The position numbers were made by a program, and so were the translations under genes. A stretch of 34,137 bases of DNA, taken from Bacteroidales bacterium. GTDB lineage: Bacteria; Bacteroidota; Bacteroidia; Bacteroidales; VadinHA17. The notes beneath the pieces are model-generated. The model was not told where the DNA came from. It did not search any database and was given only the letters and a program-made list of their open reading frames with translations. Each line of letters opens with the position of its first letter. Position 1 is the first letter of the stretch. Of the stretch, positions 1 through 8,422 are shown one piece after another. Location of the stretch: the NCBI GenBank assembly GCA_027451265.1, contig DAIDJT010000003.1, forward strand, positions 1 to 34,137, written 5' to 3'.

Positions 1-468
1 CCTCAGGTCCATCATGCTGGTACTGTCGGCCTGAAGGCCGATAAAGAAAATTTCGCCCATAACGCTTGACTGCGGTGCAAGGACGGGCTGGCCGACACCA
101 AGCGGCATCTGTGACGTGACGGTGATGAGCTTCTCGCTCACTATCTGACGGGCCCTGAAAATATCAGTGCCCCAGTCGAACTCAACCCATACAAATGAAT
201 AACCCTGCGATGAGGCCGACCGGACCCTTCGCACGCCGGTAGCACCGTTGACAGATGTCTCTATCGGGAATGTAACCAGTCGCTCAACCTCCTCCGAGGC
301 CATCCCGTGGGCGTCAGTCATGACAACCACCGTTGGAGCCGTCAGATCGGGAAAAACATCGATATCCATGTTCAGGGCGGTTCGCACACCGAAAACCACC
401 AGGGCCACTGAAAGGAGTATTATCAGATACTTGTTGTTCAGTGAGAACTTAATGATATTGTTTATCAT
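1..468 (-). CDS. cusA: CusA/CzcA-family heavy-metal RND efflux transporter permease, N-terminal part (truncated by window edge)
   Basis: Manual minus-strand translation from ATG at 468 gives MINNIIKFSLNNKYLIILLSVALVVFGVRTALNMDIDVFPDLTAPTVVVMTDAHGMASEEVERLVTFPIETSVNGATGVRRVRSASSQGYSFVWVEFDWGTDIFRARQIV..., typical of the CusA/CzcA N-terminus. Open to the window edge. Confidence 0.9.
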   Translation of the reverse strand, partial: MINNIIKFSLNNKYLIILLSVALVVFGVRTALNMDIDVFPDLTAPTVVVMTDAHGMASEEVERLVTFPIETSVNGATGVRRVRSASSQGYSFVWVEFDWGTDIFRARQIVSEKLITVTSQMPLGVGQPVLAPQSSVMGEIFFIGLQADSTSMMDLR

Positions 469-480
469 GGCTGCCGGCTT

Positions 481-1983
481 TTAATGTACGTGACCCGAAT
501 GTGCATCCAGTGCCCCGGTAGCCTGGGCAAGCTTGATAAGGATTGCACCCTTTGTCACTATGCGTTCATCATCCTTCAGGCCGCCGGTGACCTCCGTCCT
601 GATCCCGTCAGTTGCGCCGGCCTGTATCACCCTCTTCTCAAACCGTTCAGGCGTGACCTGCACAAACACGAAAAAGGCACCCTGCTCTTCAATCAATGCA
701 GTGTTTGGCACTGTAAGTGCTTCGGCATCCGAAACCGTTTTCAGCCAAAGTTCCACGAAGCTGCCCGGAACAAAACCGGCAATATTCTTAACCTGTATGC
801 TGACGGGGATAAGATAACTGTCTGCAGTGGCAGCTTTCCCGACGGAGAGAATTCTTCCTCCGAGCTCTTCGAGTGTATAGGCTTTATTATCGTCCGCACA
901 CTTAATGGTTGCTGTGGATATTGAGTTCAGAAACCGTGCATACCTTTGCTGCACTTCAGCCCGCAGCATGACAGTGCTGTTTTGTGAAATCACCATTAAC
1001 GGCTGCCCGGCCTCAACATATTGCCCGTTCTCAACCATCAGCTGCCTGACAAATCCTGTTATCGGGCTTGTCACAGTCTGCCCTGACCGGCTGAAATTCT
1101 GCTGCAGGTTCTCATAAACAGACCTGGCGTTTTCAAAACGCGTTTTTGCCTCCAGCAACTGCTTGCCAGACACTATTTTATCTGCCGCAAGAATCACCGC
1201 CCGGTCATATTCAGCCTTCGCCTGTTCATAGTTGTTTTGCGCCTCCGCGAACCTGACTCCGGAGTTGTCTTCTGCAAGACCGCTGCCCCTGATGGTAAGC
1301 AATGGCTGGCCGGATGAAACCTTTATCCCCTCCAGGATATTCTTGCCAGTAAAAGAGATTACTCCGGATGACCGTGCTGTCACCACAGATTCATTTCCCT
1401 GTGCGGGCTCCACCAGGGCAGTTGTTTTTATCACCTGGCCGAAGGGCTCACGCGAAGGATTCCCGGTTGAGAAATCTATTTTCCATGACTGCTCCTTTGT
1501 GAATGCAGTTGTGTTTACAGAGGCAGCTGCATTTTTTTCCACATCCTCCTCTGCCTCGCCGGCACCTGCATATACTGTCACCTCGGGGACAATGATCCTT
1601 GACTCTCCCGTTTCGGTTCTGATCAGGAATTCCATAGTTCCTTTCCCGGCTCCGGCCGGGGTCACATCAAAGCTGTAAATCCCCCTGCGGACGGGGTTCT
1701 CAACCGCCTCTTCCACCGTCTGCCCGTTGACTGTCAGTCTTATTGTCACAGAGCCTGATGGAAGTGGCTTGAAACCGGGAAGTGCAGTAAAGTGTGACAG
1801 AACGTTTGATGAGACGCCTGTCACAAAAGGATCAGCTTCAGCGAACAGCTCGAATTCATCACTGTAAACCGTATAATAAACCTTGAGATCTTCGTGGCTT
1901 GTCTCCGGGCTGACTGTTTTGCTGTTATTGCAGGCTGCCAGAAGCAGTAAGATAACAGGGACCATGAAATATTTAAAGTACAT
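481..1983 (-). CDS. cusB: Efflux RND transporter periplasmic adaptor (CusB/CzcB-like) with N-terminal extension; lipoprotein-like signal
   Basis: LLLLAACNN lipobox; biotinyl-lipoyl/hairpin adaptor core (VVTARSSGVISF...SPITGFVRQLMVENGQYVEAGQPLMVISQ); directly upstream of the cusA start. Confidence 0.85.
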   Translation of the reverse strand: MYFKYFMVPVILLLLAACNNSKTVSPETSHEDLKVYYTVYSDEFELFAEADPFVTGVSSNVLSHFTALPGFKPLPSGSVTIRLTVNGQTVEEAVENPVRRGIYSFDVTPAGAGKGTMEFLIRTETGESRIIVPEVTVYAGAGEAEEDVEKNAAASVNTTAFTKEQSWKIDFSTGNPSREPFGQVIKTTALVEPAQGNESVVTARSSGVISFTGKNILEGIKVSSGQPLLTIRGSGLAEDNSGVRFAEAQNNYEQAKAEYDRAVILAADKIVSGKQLLEAKTRFENARSVYENLQQNFSRSGQTVTSPITGFVRQLMVENGQYVEAGQPLMVISQNSTVMLRAEVQQRYARFLNSISTATIKCADDNKAYTLEELGGRILSVGKAATADSYLIPVSIQVKNIAGFVPGSFVELWLKTVSDAEALTVPNTALIEEQGAFFVFVQVTPERFEKRVIQAGATDGIRTEVTGGLKDDERIVTKGAILIKLAQATGALDAHSGHVH

Positions 1984-2089
1984 TATAATTACTGTTTAAG
2001 ATTGGATTAAAAAGAATGATATCGCAGAAGTTTAATTTCCTGCAAATTGCGGCTATTCTCGGAATAAAACCTTATACAGTTGGAGGGGC

Positions 2090-2503
2090 TCAAAGCCCTG
2101 ATGAATGTGATGAAAGTGAAGAGTAGAGAAATATAGCCGGAGGCGCTGATAACGAATACAATAACTTAGTTCCCGGCGAGCCGGTTTCATTGGCCTGCAA
2201 GCCAACAAAAAGGTTTTCGCCCCATGGCTGGCTGCACTTTTTATCAATTAATTTCAAACCGGCAGTAAGCTGGTTTGAGCTCACAACCACAGGGTCTTTC
2301 AGAACACAATGACCGTCACCGTCTTCGCCATCGTGATGGTGATTATCGGGGCTGGAACCATGGTCACCTGCAGGCTCCTCACCTGTGCAGTGTGATTTTA
2401 TAAAACAGATCAGGTTACCGTGATGATGATGGGGTACAACAGCATGACCCAGGAACAGTAATCCTGCCATTAATAAAAATGATGCTGCTGTGTGTTTAAT
2501 CAT
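2090..2503 (-). CDS. His-rich small secreted/membrane protein, DUF6769-like
   Basis: N-terminal hydrophobic segment then VVPHHHHGN...HCTGEEPAGDHGSSPDNHHHDGEDGDGHC; located next to the Cus-type efflux genes. Confidence 0.65.
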   Translation of the reverse strand: MIKHTAASFLLMAGLLFLGHAVVPHHHHGNLICFIKSHCTGEEPAGDHGSSPDNHHHDGEDGDGHCVLKDPVVVSSNQLTAGLKLIDKKCSQPWGENLFVGLQANETGSPGTKLLYSLSAPPAIFLYSSLSSHSSGL

Positions 2504-2580
2504 AATCTCCCCGGGAACCCGTGCAATTATAACGAAATATCAAATATCATGTTCATTCACTGCCGGCAAATTGCATTCAT

Positions 2581-3234
2581 TCACTGCATTATCAGACCGT
2601 CCTTGATCCTGATCGTCCGGTCAGACATCGATGCCAGTTGCGGGTCATGGGTCACAATGATGAATGTATGCCCGAAAGTGTCACGCAGCCTGAAGAAGAG
2701 ATTGTGAAGCTCCTTCTTGTTTTCGGTGTCAAGGTTACCGGAAGGTTCGTCTGCCAGTATCAGTGACGGACTGTTTACAATAGCCCGTGCCACGGCAACA
2801 CGCTGCTGTTCGCCTCCGCTCAGCTGTGAAGGCTTATGGTCAAGCCTGTCACTCATTCCCAGGAAATCTAGGAGTTCTGTAGCCCTGGCTGCCGCCTCGG
2901 CACGTGATTTCCCCGCAATGAGCGCCGGGATACAAACATTCTCAAGCGCTGTGAACTCAGGAAGCAACTGGTGAAACTGGAAAATAAAGCCGATGTGCTT
3001 ATTCCTGAAGGCAGCCAGGGCCCGCTGTGAAAGCTGCCCGGGATCCTGTCCGTTGATAAGGACCGTCCCTGCATCAGCCCTGTCAAGTGTTCCGATAATC
3101 TGAAGCAGTGTGGTTTTACCGGCGCCGCTGGCCCCGACAATGGCAACCACCTCTTTCTCTTCCACCTCAAGGTTAATGCCTTTGAGCACCCTGAGGTCAC
3201 CGTATGACTTCATTATGCCGGTTGCCCTTATCAT
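2581..3234 (-). CDS. lolD: ABC transporter ATP-binding protein, LolD/MacB-type
   Basis: Walker [11 protein letters not shown], signature [14 protein letters not shown], Walker [30 protein letters not shown] as in LolD. Confidence 0.85.
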   Translation of the reverse strand: MIRATGIMKSYGDLRVLKGINLEVEEKEVVAIVGASGAGKTTLLQIIGTLDRADAGTVLINGQDPGQLSQRALAAFRNKHIGFIFQFHQLLPEFTALENVCIPALIAGKSRAEAAARATELLDFLGMSDRLDHKPSQLSGGEQQRVAVARAIVNSPSLILADEPSGNLDTENKKELHNLFFRLRDTFGHTFIIVTHDPQLASMSDRTIRIKDGLIMQ

Positions 3235-3593
3235 CTTGATTCCTGGTTTAGGTCGCGTGCCGTATCATTTATCTCATCAGAGAGAGGCGAGGCAGCCTCA
3301 GTAAAGTCCTTCCTCACGCTGTTAGTCACGTCATTGATATCGCGCCTCACCGAATTTGTCACATCATTGATATCGCGCCTTACCGAGCTTGTCACATCAT
3401 TGATATCTTTCCTTATATCCTCGGTACTCTCATCAAACTCCTTCTTTATTTCGTCAGTGGCTTTCCGGACCTCCCGCATCCCTTTGCCCATGGCACGAGC
3501 TATCTCCGGCAGCTTGTCAGCTCCGAAAAGCAGCAGAACCGCAATCAGAATGAAGATTATCTCCTGTCCGCTTATGAATAGCAATGTTCCCAT
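3231..3593 (-). CDS. tatA: Sec-independent translocase TatA/B-like protein with extended repetitive tail
   Basis: Single N-terminal TM followed by [33 protein letters not shown], the classic TatA/TatB amphipathic helix; repetitive C-terminal tail. Confidence 0.85.
   Translation of the reverse strand: MGTLLFISGQEIIFILIAVLLLFGADKLPEIARAMGKGMREVRKATDEIKKEFDESTEDIRKDINDVTSSVRRDINDVTNSVRRDINDVTNSVRKDFTEAASPLSDEINDTARDLNQESR
3325..3423 (-). repeat. Three tandem 33-bp units encoding DINDVT(S/N)SVR(R/K)
   Basis: gtcacrtcattgatatc... units start at 3325, 3358 and 3391, exactly 33 bp apart. Confidence 0.9.
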
Positions 3594-3615
3594 CAGGGTT
3601 GCTTTTTATGCCCGG

Positions 3616-3623
3616 CAAAGTTA
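3616..3623 (-). promoter_or_regulatory. Putative Bacteroidetes -7 box (TAACTTTG) upstream of tatA
   Basis: Matches TAnnTTTG about 23 bp upstream of the ATG; no clear -33 TTTG. Confidence 0.4.
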
Positions 3624-3666
3624 GTAAAGAATAAGATAAGATATGAAGCAGCCGGCAATAAATGGC

Positions 3667-3692
3667 TGAGGCTGCCTTTCGGGGCAGCCTCA
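3667..3692 (-). terminator. Strong hairpin downstream of secDF (10-bp perfect stem, 6-nt loop)
   Basis: TGAGGCTGCC-TTTCGG-GGCAGCCTCA. No clean U-tract follows, so termination is inferred. Confidence 0.6.
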
Positions 3693-3762
3693 GTTCCGGA
3701 GCCGTTAACCGGCTATTTGTTTCTTAATTGGGTCATCGCGGTGAAAATCCGCTCCCGGGCTC

Positions 3763-6700
3763 TTAACCGGCTATCTTTTTCTTTTCGGTCTCACCTGGAT
3801 GAGCATCAGCTTCTCCACCTTTCTCCTTTGTTGTTTCATAGAGAACCGGGGTTGAAATGAAGAGCGATGAGTAAGTCCCGAAAACTATACCGAATAGCAG
3901 GGCAAAGATAAATCCTCTGATCACCTCCCCTCCGAATATGAAGATCACAATAAGCACGAAGATGGTTGCCATACCGGTGTTGAGTGTTCGGGCCAGCGTG
4001 CTGTTCAGGGCAAGGTTGTAAATTTCCTTCTTGGACCTCTTCCTGTATATCGGCAGATACTCCCTGACCCTGTCGAATATAACCACCGTGTCGTTCAGAG
4101 AATATCCCACCACGGTAAGTATAGCTGCAATAAACGATTGGTCAATATCCATCGAGAACGGCATCACCCCCTGAAGTATCGAATAGAGACCCAGCACAAT
4201 GATCACGTCATGAGCCAGGGCAACAATGGATCCGACTCCATATTGCCACTTGCGGAACCTGATAAAGATATAGAGGAACATCCCCACAAGTGCAAGGAGT
4301 ATGGCCCAGATAGCCTTCGAAGCCTGGTCCTTCGCAATTGTGGGACCGACAGTTTCAGAACTGACAATATTGTTCGCAATGAAACTCTGCTGGTCAACAC
4401 CCGGAACAAGATCCTTAAGACCGGTGTACAGCAGTCCGTTGACCTCGTCTGTTGCAGCAGGGTCCTCAACCTTGTACTTGGTGCTGATCTTTACCTGGTT
4501 ATCGGAACCAAAGGTCACCACCACCGGGTCTCCGCCAAGCTTGTCTGAGAGGAGGTTGGCAATCTCACCTGTATTGACGGGCTGCTCGAACCTTACAACA
4601 TAGGTACGGCCGCCGGTGAAGTCTATGCCCCTGCTCAGCCCCTTGGTTGAAAGACTGACAATGGCGAGTATCGAGAGTGAAATTGAGAAAATGTACCCGT
4701 ACTTTCTCAGGCTTACAAAGTCAATGTGCATGTTCTCAAGGAAATTCTCGGTATAGGGTGCAGAGAACTTAAGGTGAACATTTTTCTTCAGCAGCCACTC
4801 ATAAATGAGTCGTGAGACAAGCACTGCCGAGAAAAGTGAAGTAATGATACCGATAACCAGTGTTGAGGCAAAACCCTTTATAGGACCGGTACCGAAATAA
4901 TACAGAATCACACCGGTAACCAGCGTTGTCAGGTTACTGTCAATGATTGCAGAAGATGCTCCCTTGTAACCGTCAGCTATGGCCTGTTTGACCCCCTTGC
5001 CTCCGCGAAGCTCTTCCTTGATCCTCTCGAAGATAAGCACGTTGGCGTCAACCGACATACCGATCGTAAGCACTATACCGGCGATACCGGGAAGCGTCAG
5101 AACGGCGTTAAGGGAGACAAGAACTCCCATCATGAAGAAGAGGTTGACAGTCATTGCAATATCTGCCACTGTACCGGCTGACCGGCTGTAGTAGAAGATC
5201 ATGTAAATGAGCACGATGATGAAGGCAATGACGAATGATTTCATACCGCTGTTGATAGCCTCCTTGCCAAGGGAGGGACCCACAACCGTATCCTGTATGA
5301 TGTGTGCAGGAGCGGGCATCTTTCCTGACTTGAGGATATTGGCAAGGTCCTCAGCCTCCTCAAGGGTGAAGTCGCCGGTAATTTCGGTGTTTCCTCCGGC
5401 GATTTCATTCTGTACGCGCGGGTATGACCTTACATAGTCATCAAGCACAACTGCTATGCACCTGTTGATGTTGTCACGTGTCATGCGCTGCCATATCTTG
5501 GCTCCCTCGGCATTCATTGAAAAGTCAACCTTGATGTCAGAGCCTGTGACACCGGTTGAAGGACGAGCACTGGTGACGACGTCACCTGTAAGCGGTGCAC
5601 GGCCGTCACGGGTGGTTATTTTTATTGCATGGAGTTCAAACAGGGTATGCGTCGGATCCCACTTATGAGGATTCTGGCTCCAGTAGAACCTCAGTTCCCT
5701 GGGGAAGAGTGACTTGATCTGGTTCATGGCCAGGTAACCATTGACCCTTGCAGTGTCCTTGCCTGCGGCGAAGCCGACTATGCTGCTGGGCTCAGGCTGA
5801 CCTTCTGCTGAAACGTTTGGTCTGAGCAAACCGAAGAGCGGATTCTGGCGGGTAAACTCCTCGATATTGGAAGCTTCGGCTGCGGCGGAAGTGTCACTGC
5901 TTACCATATCAAGGAGTGACTTGTCGCCGGTTGTCGTGTCACGAACTGCACCGGCTGTCCCTCCTGAAGCAATGCTGTCTGTTGCGGCAGCAATTGCATC
6001 GGTTGGCATCACTGACCTCAGAAAGTCATTGGCCTGAATCAGGTAACCGATTACCTCCGGGTTTTCATATGTCTCCCAGAACTCCAGGTTGGCTGTTCCC
6101 TGCAGGAGGTCACGCACCCTCTCAGGGTCTTTCACGCCAGGAAGTTCAACGAGGATACGGCCGCGTGGCTGAAGGTGGGAAATGTTTGGCTGTACAACGC
6201 CGAAACGGTCAATCCTGTTCCTGAGAACATTAAAAGCGTTGTCTATGGCCGAGTTGGTTTCAGTCTCAAGCACCTTCTGCACATCTGCATTGGTGGAATT
6301 GAAGTTGATGCGGTCTTTCAGCTCAACAGTGCCAAAAACACCTGCAAGCCTGGCATTCGGGTCCAGTTCTTCAAAGGACCGTACAAACAGGGTAATGAAG
6401 TCCTCGTTGCTGCCTCCGCGCTGTTTCTGCTTTGCCACTGCAAGCGCCTCATTGAATGTCTTGTCTGTACTGTAGTTTGAAAGAGCCCTGACGATGTCCT
6501 CAACTGAAATCTCAAGCACCACGTTCATTCCGCCCTTGAGGTCAAGACCCAGGTTGATCTCCTTGGTCTGCACCTCCTTGTAAGTATTGCCGAGGAACCC
6601 CCACTGATCCTTTGGCAGGGAGGCAACCGAGTCAATGTATGCCACCTCCTTGTTAAGATCACCTGCTGCATATTCCCTCGCTTCCTTCTTGACCTTGAAT

Positions 6701-6783
6701 GAGGCCGCGGTGAAGGAGAGCTGGTAAATGCAAACAAGGGTCAGGGCAATAGCCAGAGCTGAAATTAATCCTTTGTTCTGCAT
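3763..6783 (-). CDS. secDF: Protein translocase subunit SecDF (fused)
   Basis: LGLDLKGGMNVVLEI, RIDRFGVVQPNI, GMSVDANVLIFERIKEE (SecD) followed by RGIDFTGGRTYVV...GYSLNDTVVIFDRVRE (SecF) in one ORF. Confidence 0.97.
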   Translation of the reverse strand: MQNKGLISALAIALTLVCIYQLSFTAASFKVKKEAREYAAGDLNKEVAYIDSVASLPKDQWGFLGNTYKEVQTKEINLGLDLKGGMNVVLEISVEDIVRALSNYSTDKTFNEALAVAKQKQRGGSNEDFITLFVRSFEELDPNARLAGVFGTVELKDRINFNSTNADVQKVLETETNSAIDNAFNVLRNRIDRFGVVQPNISHLQPRGRILVELPGVKDPERVRDLLQGTANLEFWETYENPEVIGYLIQANDFLRSVMPTDAIAAATDSIASGGTAGAVRDTTTGDKSLLDMVSSDTSAAAEASNIEEFTRQNPLFGLLRPNVSAEGQPEPSSIVGFAAGKDTARVNGYLAMNQIKSLFPRELRFYWSQNPHKWDPTHTLFELHAIKITTRDGRAPLTGDVVTSARPSTGVTGSDIKVDFSMNAEGAKIWQRMTRDNINRCIAVVLDDYVRSYPRVQNEIAGGNTEITGDFTLEEAEDLANILKSGKMPAPAHIIQDTVVGPSLGKEAINSGMKSFVIAFIIVLIYMIFYYSRSAGTVADIAMTVNLFFMMGVLVSLNAVLTLPGIAGIVLTIGMSVDANVLIFERIKEELRGGKGVKQAIADGYKGASSAIIDSNLTTLVTGVILYYFGTGPIKGFASTLVIGIITSLFSAVLVSRLIYEWLLKKNVHLKFSAPYTENFLENMHIDFVSLRKYGYIFSISLSILAIVSLSTKGLSRGIDFTGGRTYVVRFEQPVNTGEIANLLSDKLGGDPVVVTFGSDNQVKISTKYKVEDPAATDEVNGLLYTGLKDLVPGVDQQSFIANNIVSSETVGPTIAKDQASKAIWAILLALVGMFLYIFIRFRKWQYGVGSIVALAHDVIIVLGLYSILQGVMPFSMDIDQSFIAAILTVVGYSLNDTVVIFDRVREYLPIYRKRSKKEIYNLALNSTLARTLNTGMATIFVLIVIFIFGGEVIRGFIFALLFGIVFGTYSSLFISTPVLYETTKEKGGEADAHPGETEKKKIAG

Positions 6784-6840
6784 CTGTATCCTCTTTTAAA
6801 ATTATGATTGTATGTGAAACGGTTTGATATTTACGAGGCG

Positions 6841-6848
6841 CAAATATA
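6841..6848 (-). promoter_or_regulatory. Putative -7 box (TATATTTG) for secDF
   Basis: Exact TAnnTTTG match on the minus strand 58 bp upstream of the secDF ATG and downstream of the tolC terminator-like hairpin. Confidence 0.55.
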
Positions 6849-6886
6849 AAACAATATTTTCTTAAACCATATGATTAATAAGCAAA

Positions 6887-6908
6887 ACTGCCGGCGTAAA
6901 CCGGCAGT
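6887..6908 (-). terminator. Rho-independent-like terminator after tolC
   Basis: ACTGCCGG-CGTAAA-CCGGCAGT perfect 8-bp stem; on the minus strand followed by TTTGCTTATTAAT. Confidence 0.7.
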
Positions 6909-6928
6909 CTCATATTATCCTTTCAGGT

Positions 6929-8413
6929 TTATTCAACCAGTTTTTCGTAGTCGGTATCCAGCGGCTTGCGCGTTATGAAATCATAAAGGGTGAGCGCCCT
7001 CATATTGTAATAGTAGCTCCAGTAATTGTTAAGGGCCTGGATATAATTACGCTTGTTCTGGTCCTTCTTTGTATCTGCATTGTTTAATTCAAGGACATCA
7101 ATCTTTCCTATAAGAAAGCGCTGTTTGGTCACCTCAAACATCTTGGCAGCAACAGTATCAGACTTGGCAGCAATGACAACCTGGTCATCCTGCATGTTGA
7201 ACTGCTGCACATCAAGCAGAAGACTCTGTTCAAAATCGCTTCGCGACTGCTCGACCTGGACACGTGTAAGCTCCTCGCTCGACTTTGCCATCTTGTAACG
7301 GCCGCGCCCCTGTCCCCAGTCAAGTATCGGGAGGGAGAACGAGACCCTGATTGTCTGCTGCTGGTTGGGCTTGTCATAGGCCATGTTGAGCAAAGGGTCC
7401 TGGTCACGCAAACCATATGATGCCGTCAGGTTGGCGTTGAGACCCTTCTCAGCCTTTGCCTGTGCAACAGAACTCTGGGCCTCAACCAGCTGACGCTCCA
7501 TGGCAATCATTTCAGGATTGTTCTGTTCTGCAAGCTTCAGAACCTCACTTACCTCAACCTGAAGATCGGGAATCTTACTCGGGACGAGCAGCTCAAGGCG
7601 GACTGACTGGTTAAACCCAAGGAATGACCTGAGCTTAAGCTCACGGTCACGGAGGTTCATCTCAGACTCATTGATAGCTGTCCCGGCATTGAGATATGAC
7701 AGTTCCATCTGCAGGAGCTCATCTTCCGCGATTGTTCCCAGGTTGTAACGCCCCTTGGCAATCTGATACAGTGTATCAGCATTCTGCATGTTGGTCTCAG
7801 CTATCTCCTTGTTTATCTGTGCAAGCGCCAGGTTGAAGAAGTACTGCACGGCCATCATATGGACATTCTCCACATCCCTCAGGTATGTCTTGCGTGCCTC
7901 CTCATACTTGAGCGGCTCAATCTTCTTCTGCCATCTCAGCTCATTGTACCTGAAGAGTGGCTGTGTCAGCCTGACGTTCAGAGGAGAAGTAATATACCTC
8001 TCGCCTTCTGTCTCGAAGTTCTTCTCATAAGTCATATCAGAGTAAAGCGATATGGAACCGCCAGTAAAACCGATGTTCTGAGCCAGCGAGAGGTTGCCGG
8101 TAGTCTGAAGAACGTTTGTGGAGGCATACTCCCACTGCTGTGACACTGAGTTCCAGACCCTGTTGTAAGCCGTGCTGTAATCAGGCAGGCTGCCCGAAAG
8201 TGAAAGGATCGGCCTGTAGTCTGCTACAAATGTGCGGTACTGCCAGTAACTTGCACGGAAACGGTGCTTGGCAATCAGGGCATTGGGCGACTGCTCCGAC
8301 GCAAGCCTGACAACCTCATCAAGGGTAAGACGCTTTACCTCCTGTGGCATCGCCGGCAGGGCAATGAGTCCTGAAAATAATACTGCCAGTGAAAGTGCTT
8401 TTATGCTTTTCAT
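6929..8413 (-). CDS. TolC family outer membrane efflux protein
   Basis: Signal peptide, RLTLDEVVRLASEQSPNALIAKHRF, paired coiled-coil halves with AEQNNPEMIAMERQLVEAQSSVAQAKAE and VLELNNADTKKDQNKRNYIQALNNYWSYYYNMRALTLYD. Confidence 0.9.
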   Translation of the reverse strand: MKSIKALSLAVLFSGLIALPAMPQEVKRLTLDEVVRLASEQSPNALIAKHRFRASYWQYRTFVADYRPILSLSGSLPDYSTAYNRVWNSVSQQWEYASTNVLQTTGNLSLAQNIGFTGGSISLYSDMTYEKNFETEGERYITSPLNVRLTQPLFRYNELRWQKKIEPLKYEEARKTYLRDVENVHMMAVQYFFNLALAQINKEIAETNMQNADTLYQIAKGRYNLGTIAEDELLQMELSYLNAGTAINESEMNLRDRELKLRSFLGFNQSVRLELLVPSKIPDLQVEVSEVLKLAEQNNPEMIAMERQLVEAQSSVAQAKAEKGLNANLTASYGLRDQDPLLNMAYDKPNQQQTIRVSFSLPILDWGQGRGRYKMAKSSEELTRVQVEQSRSDFEQSLLLDVQQFNMQDDQVVIAAKSDTVAAKMFEVTKQRFLIGKIDVLELNNADTKKDQNKRNYIQALNNYWSYYYNMRALTLYDFITRKPLDTDYEKLVE

Positions 8414-8422
8414 ATAATCTTA

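Noticed and set aside
484-924. 146-aa + strand ORF
   Set aside because: Antisense to the CusB-like gene; no recognisable domain.
2086-2098. GGGCT-CAA-AGCCC hairpin at end of the His-rich gene
   Set aside because: 5-bp stem with 3-nt loop and no U-tract; could be chance.
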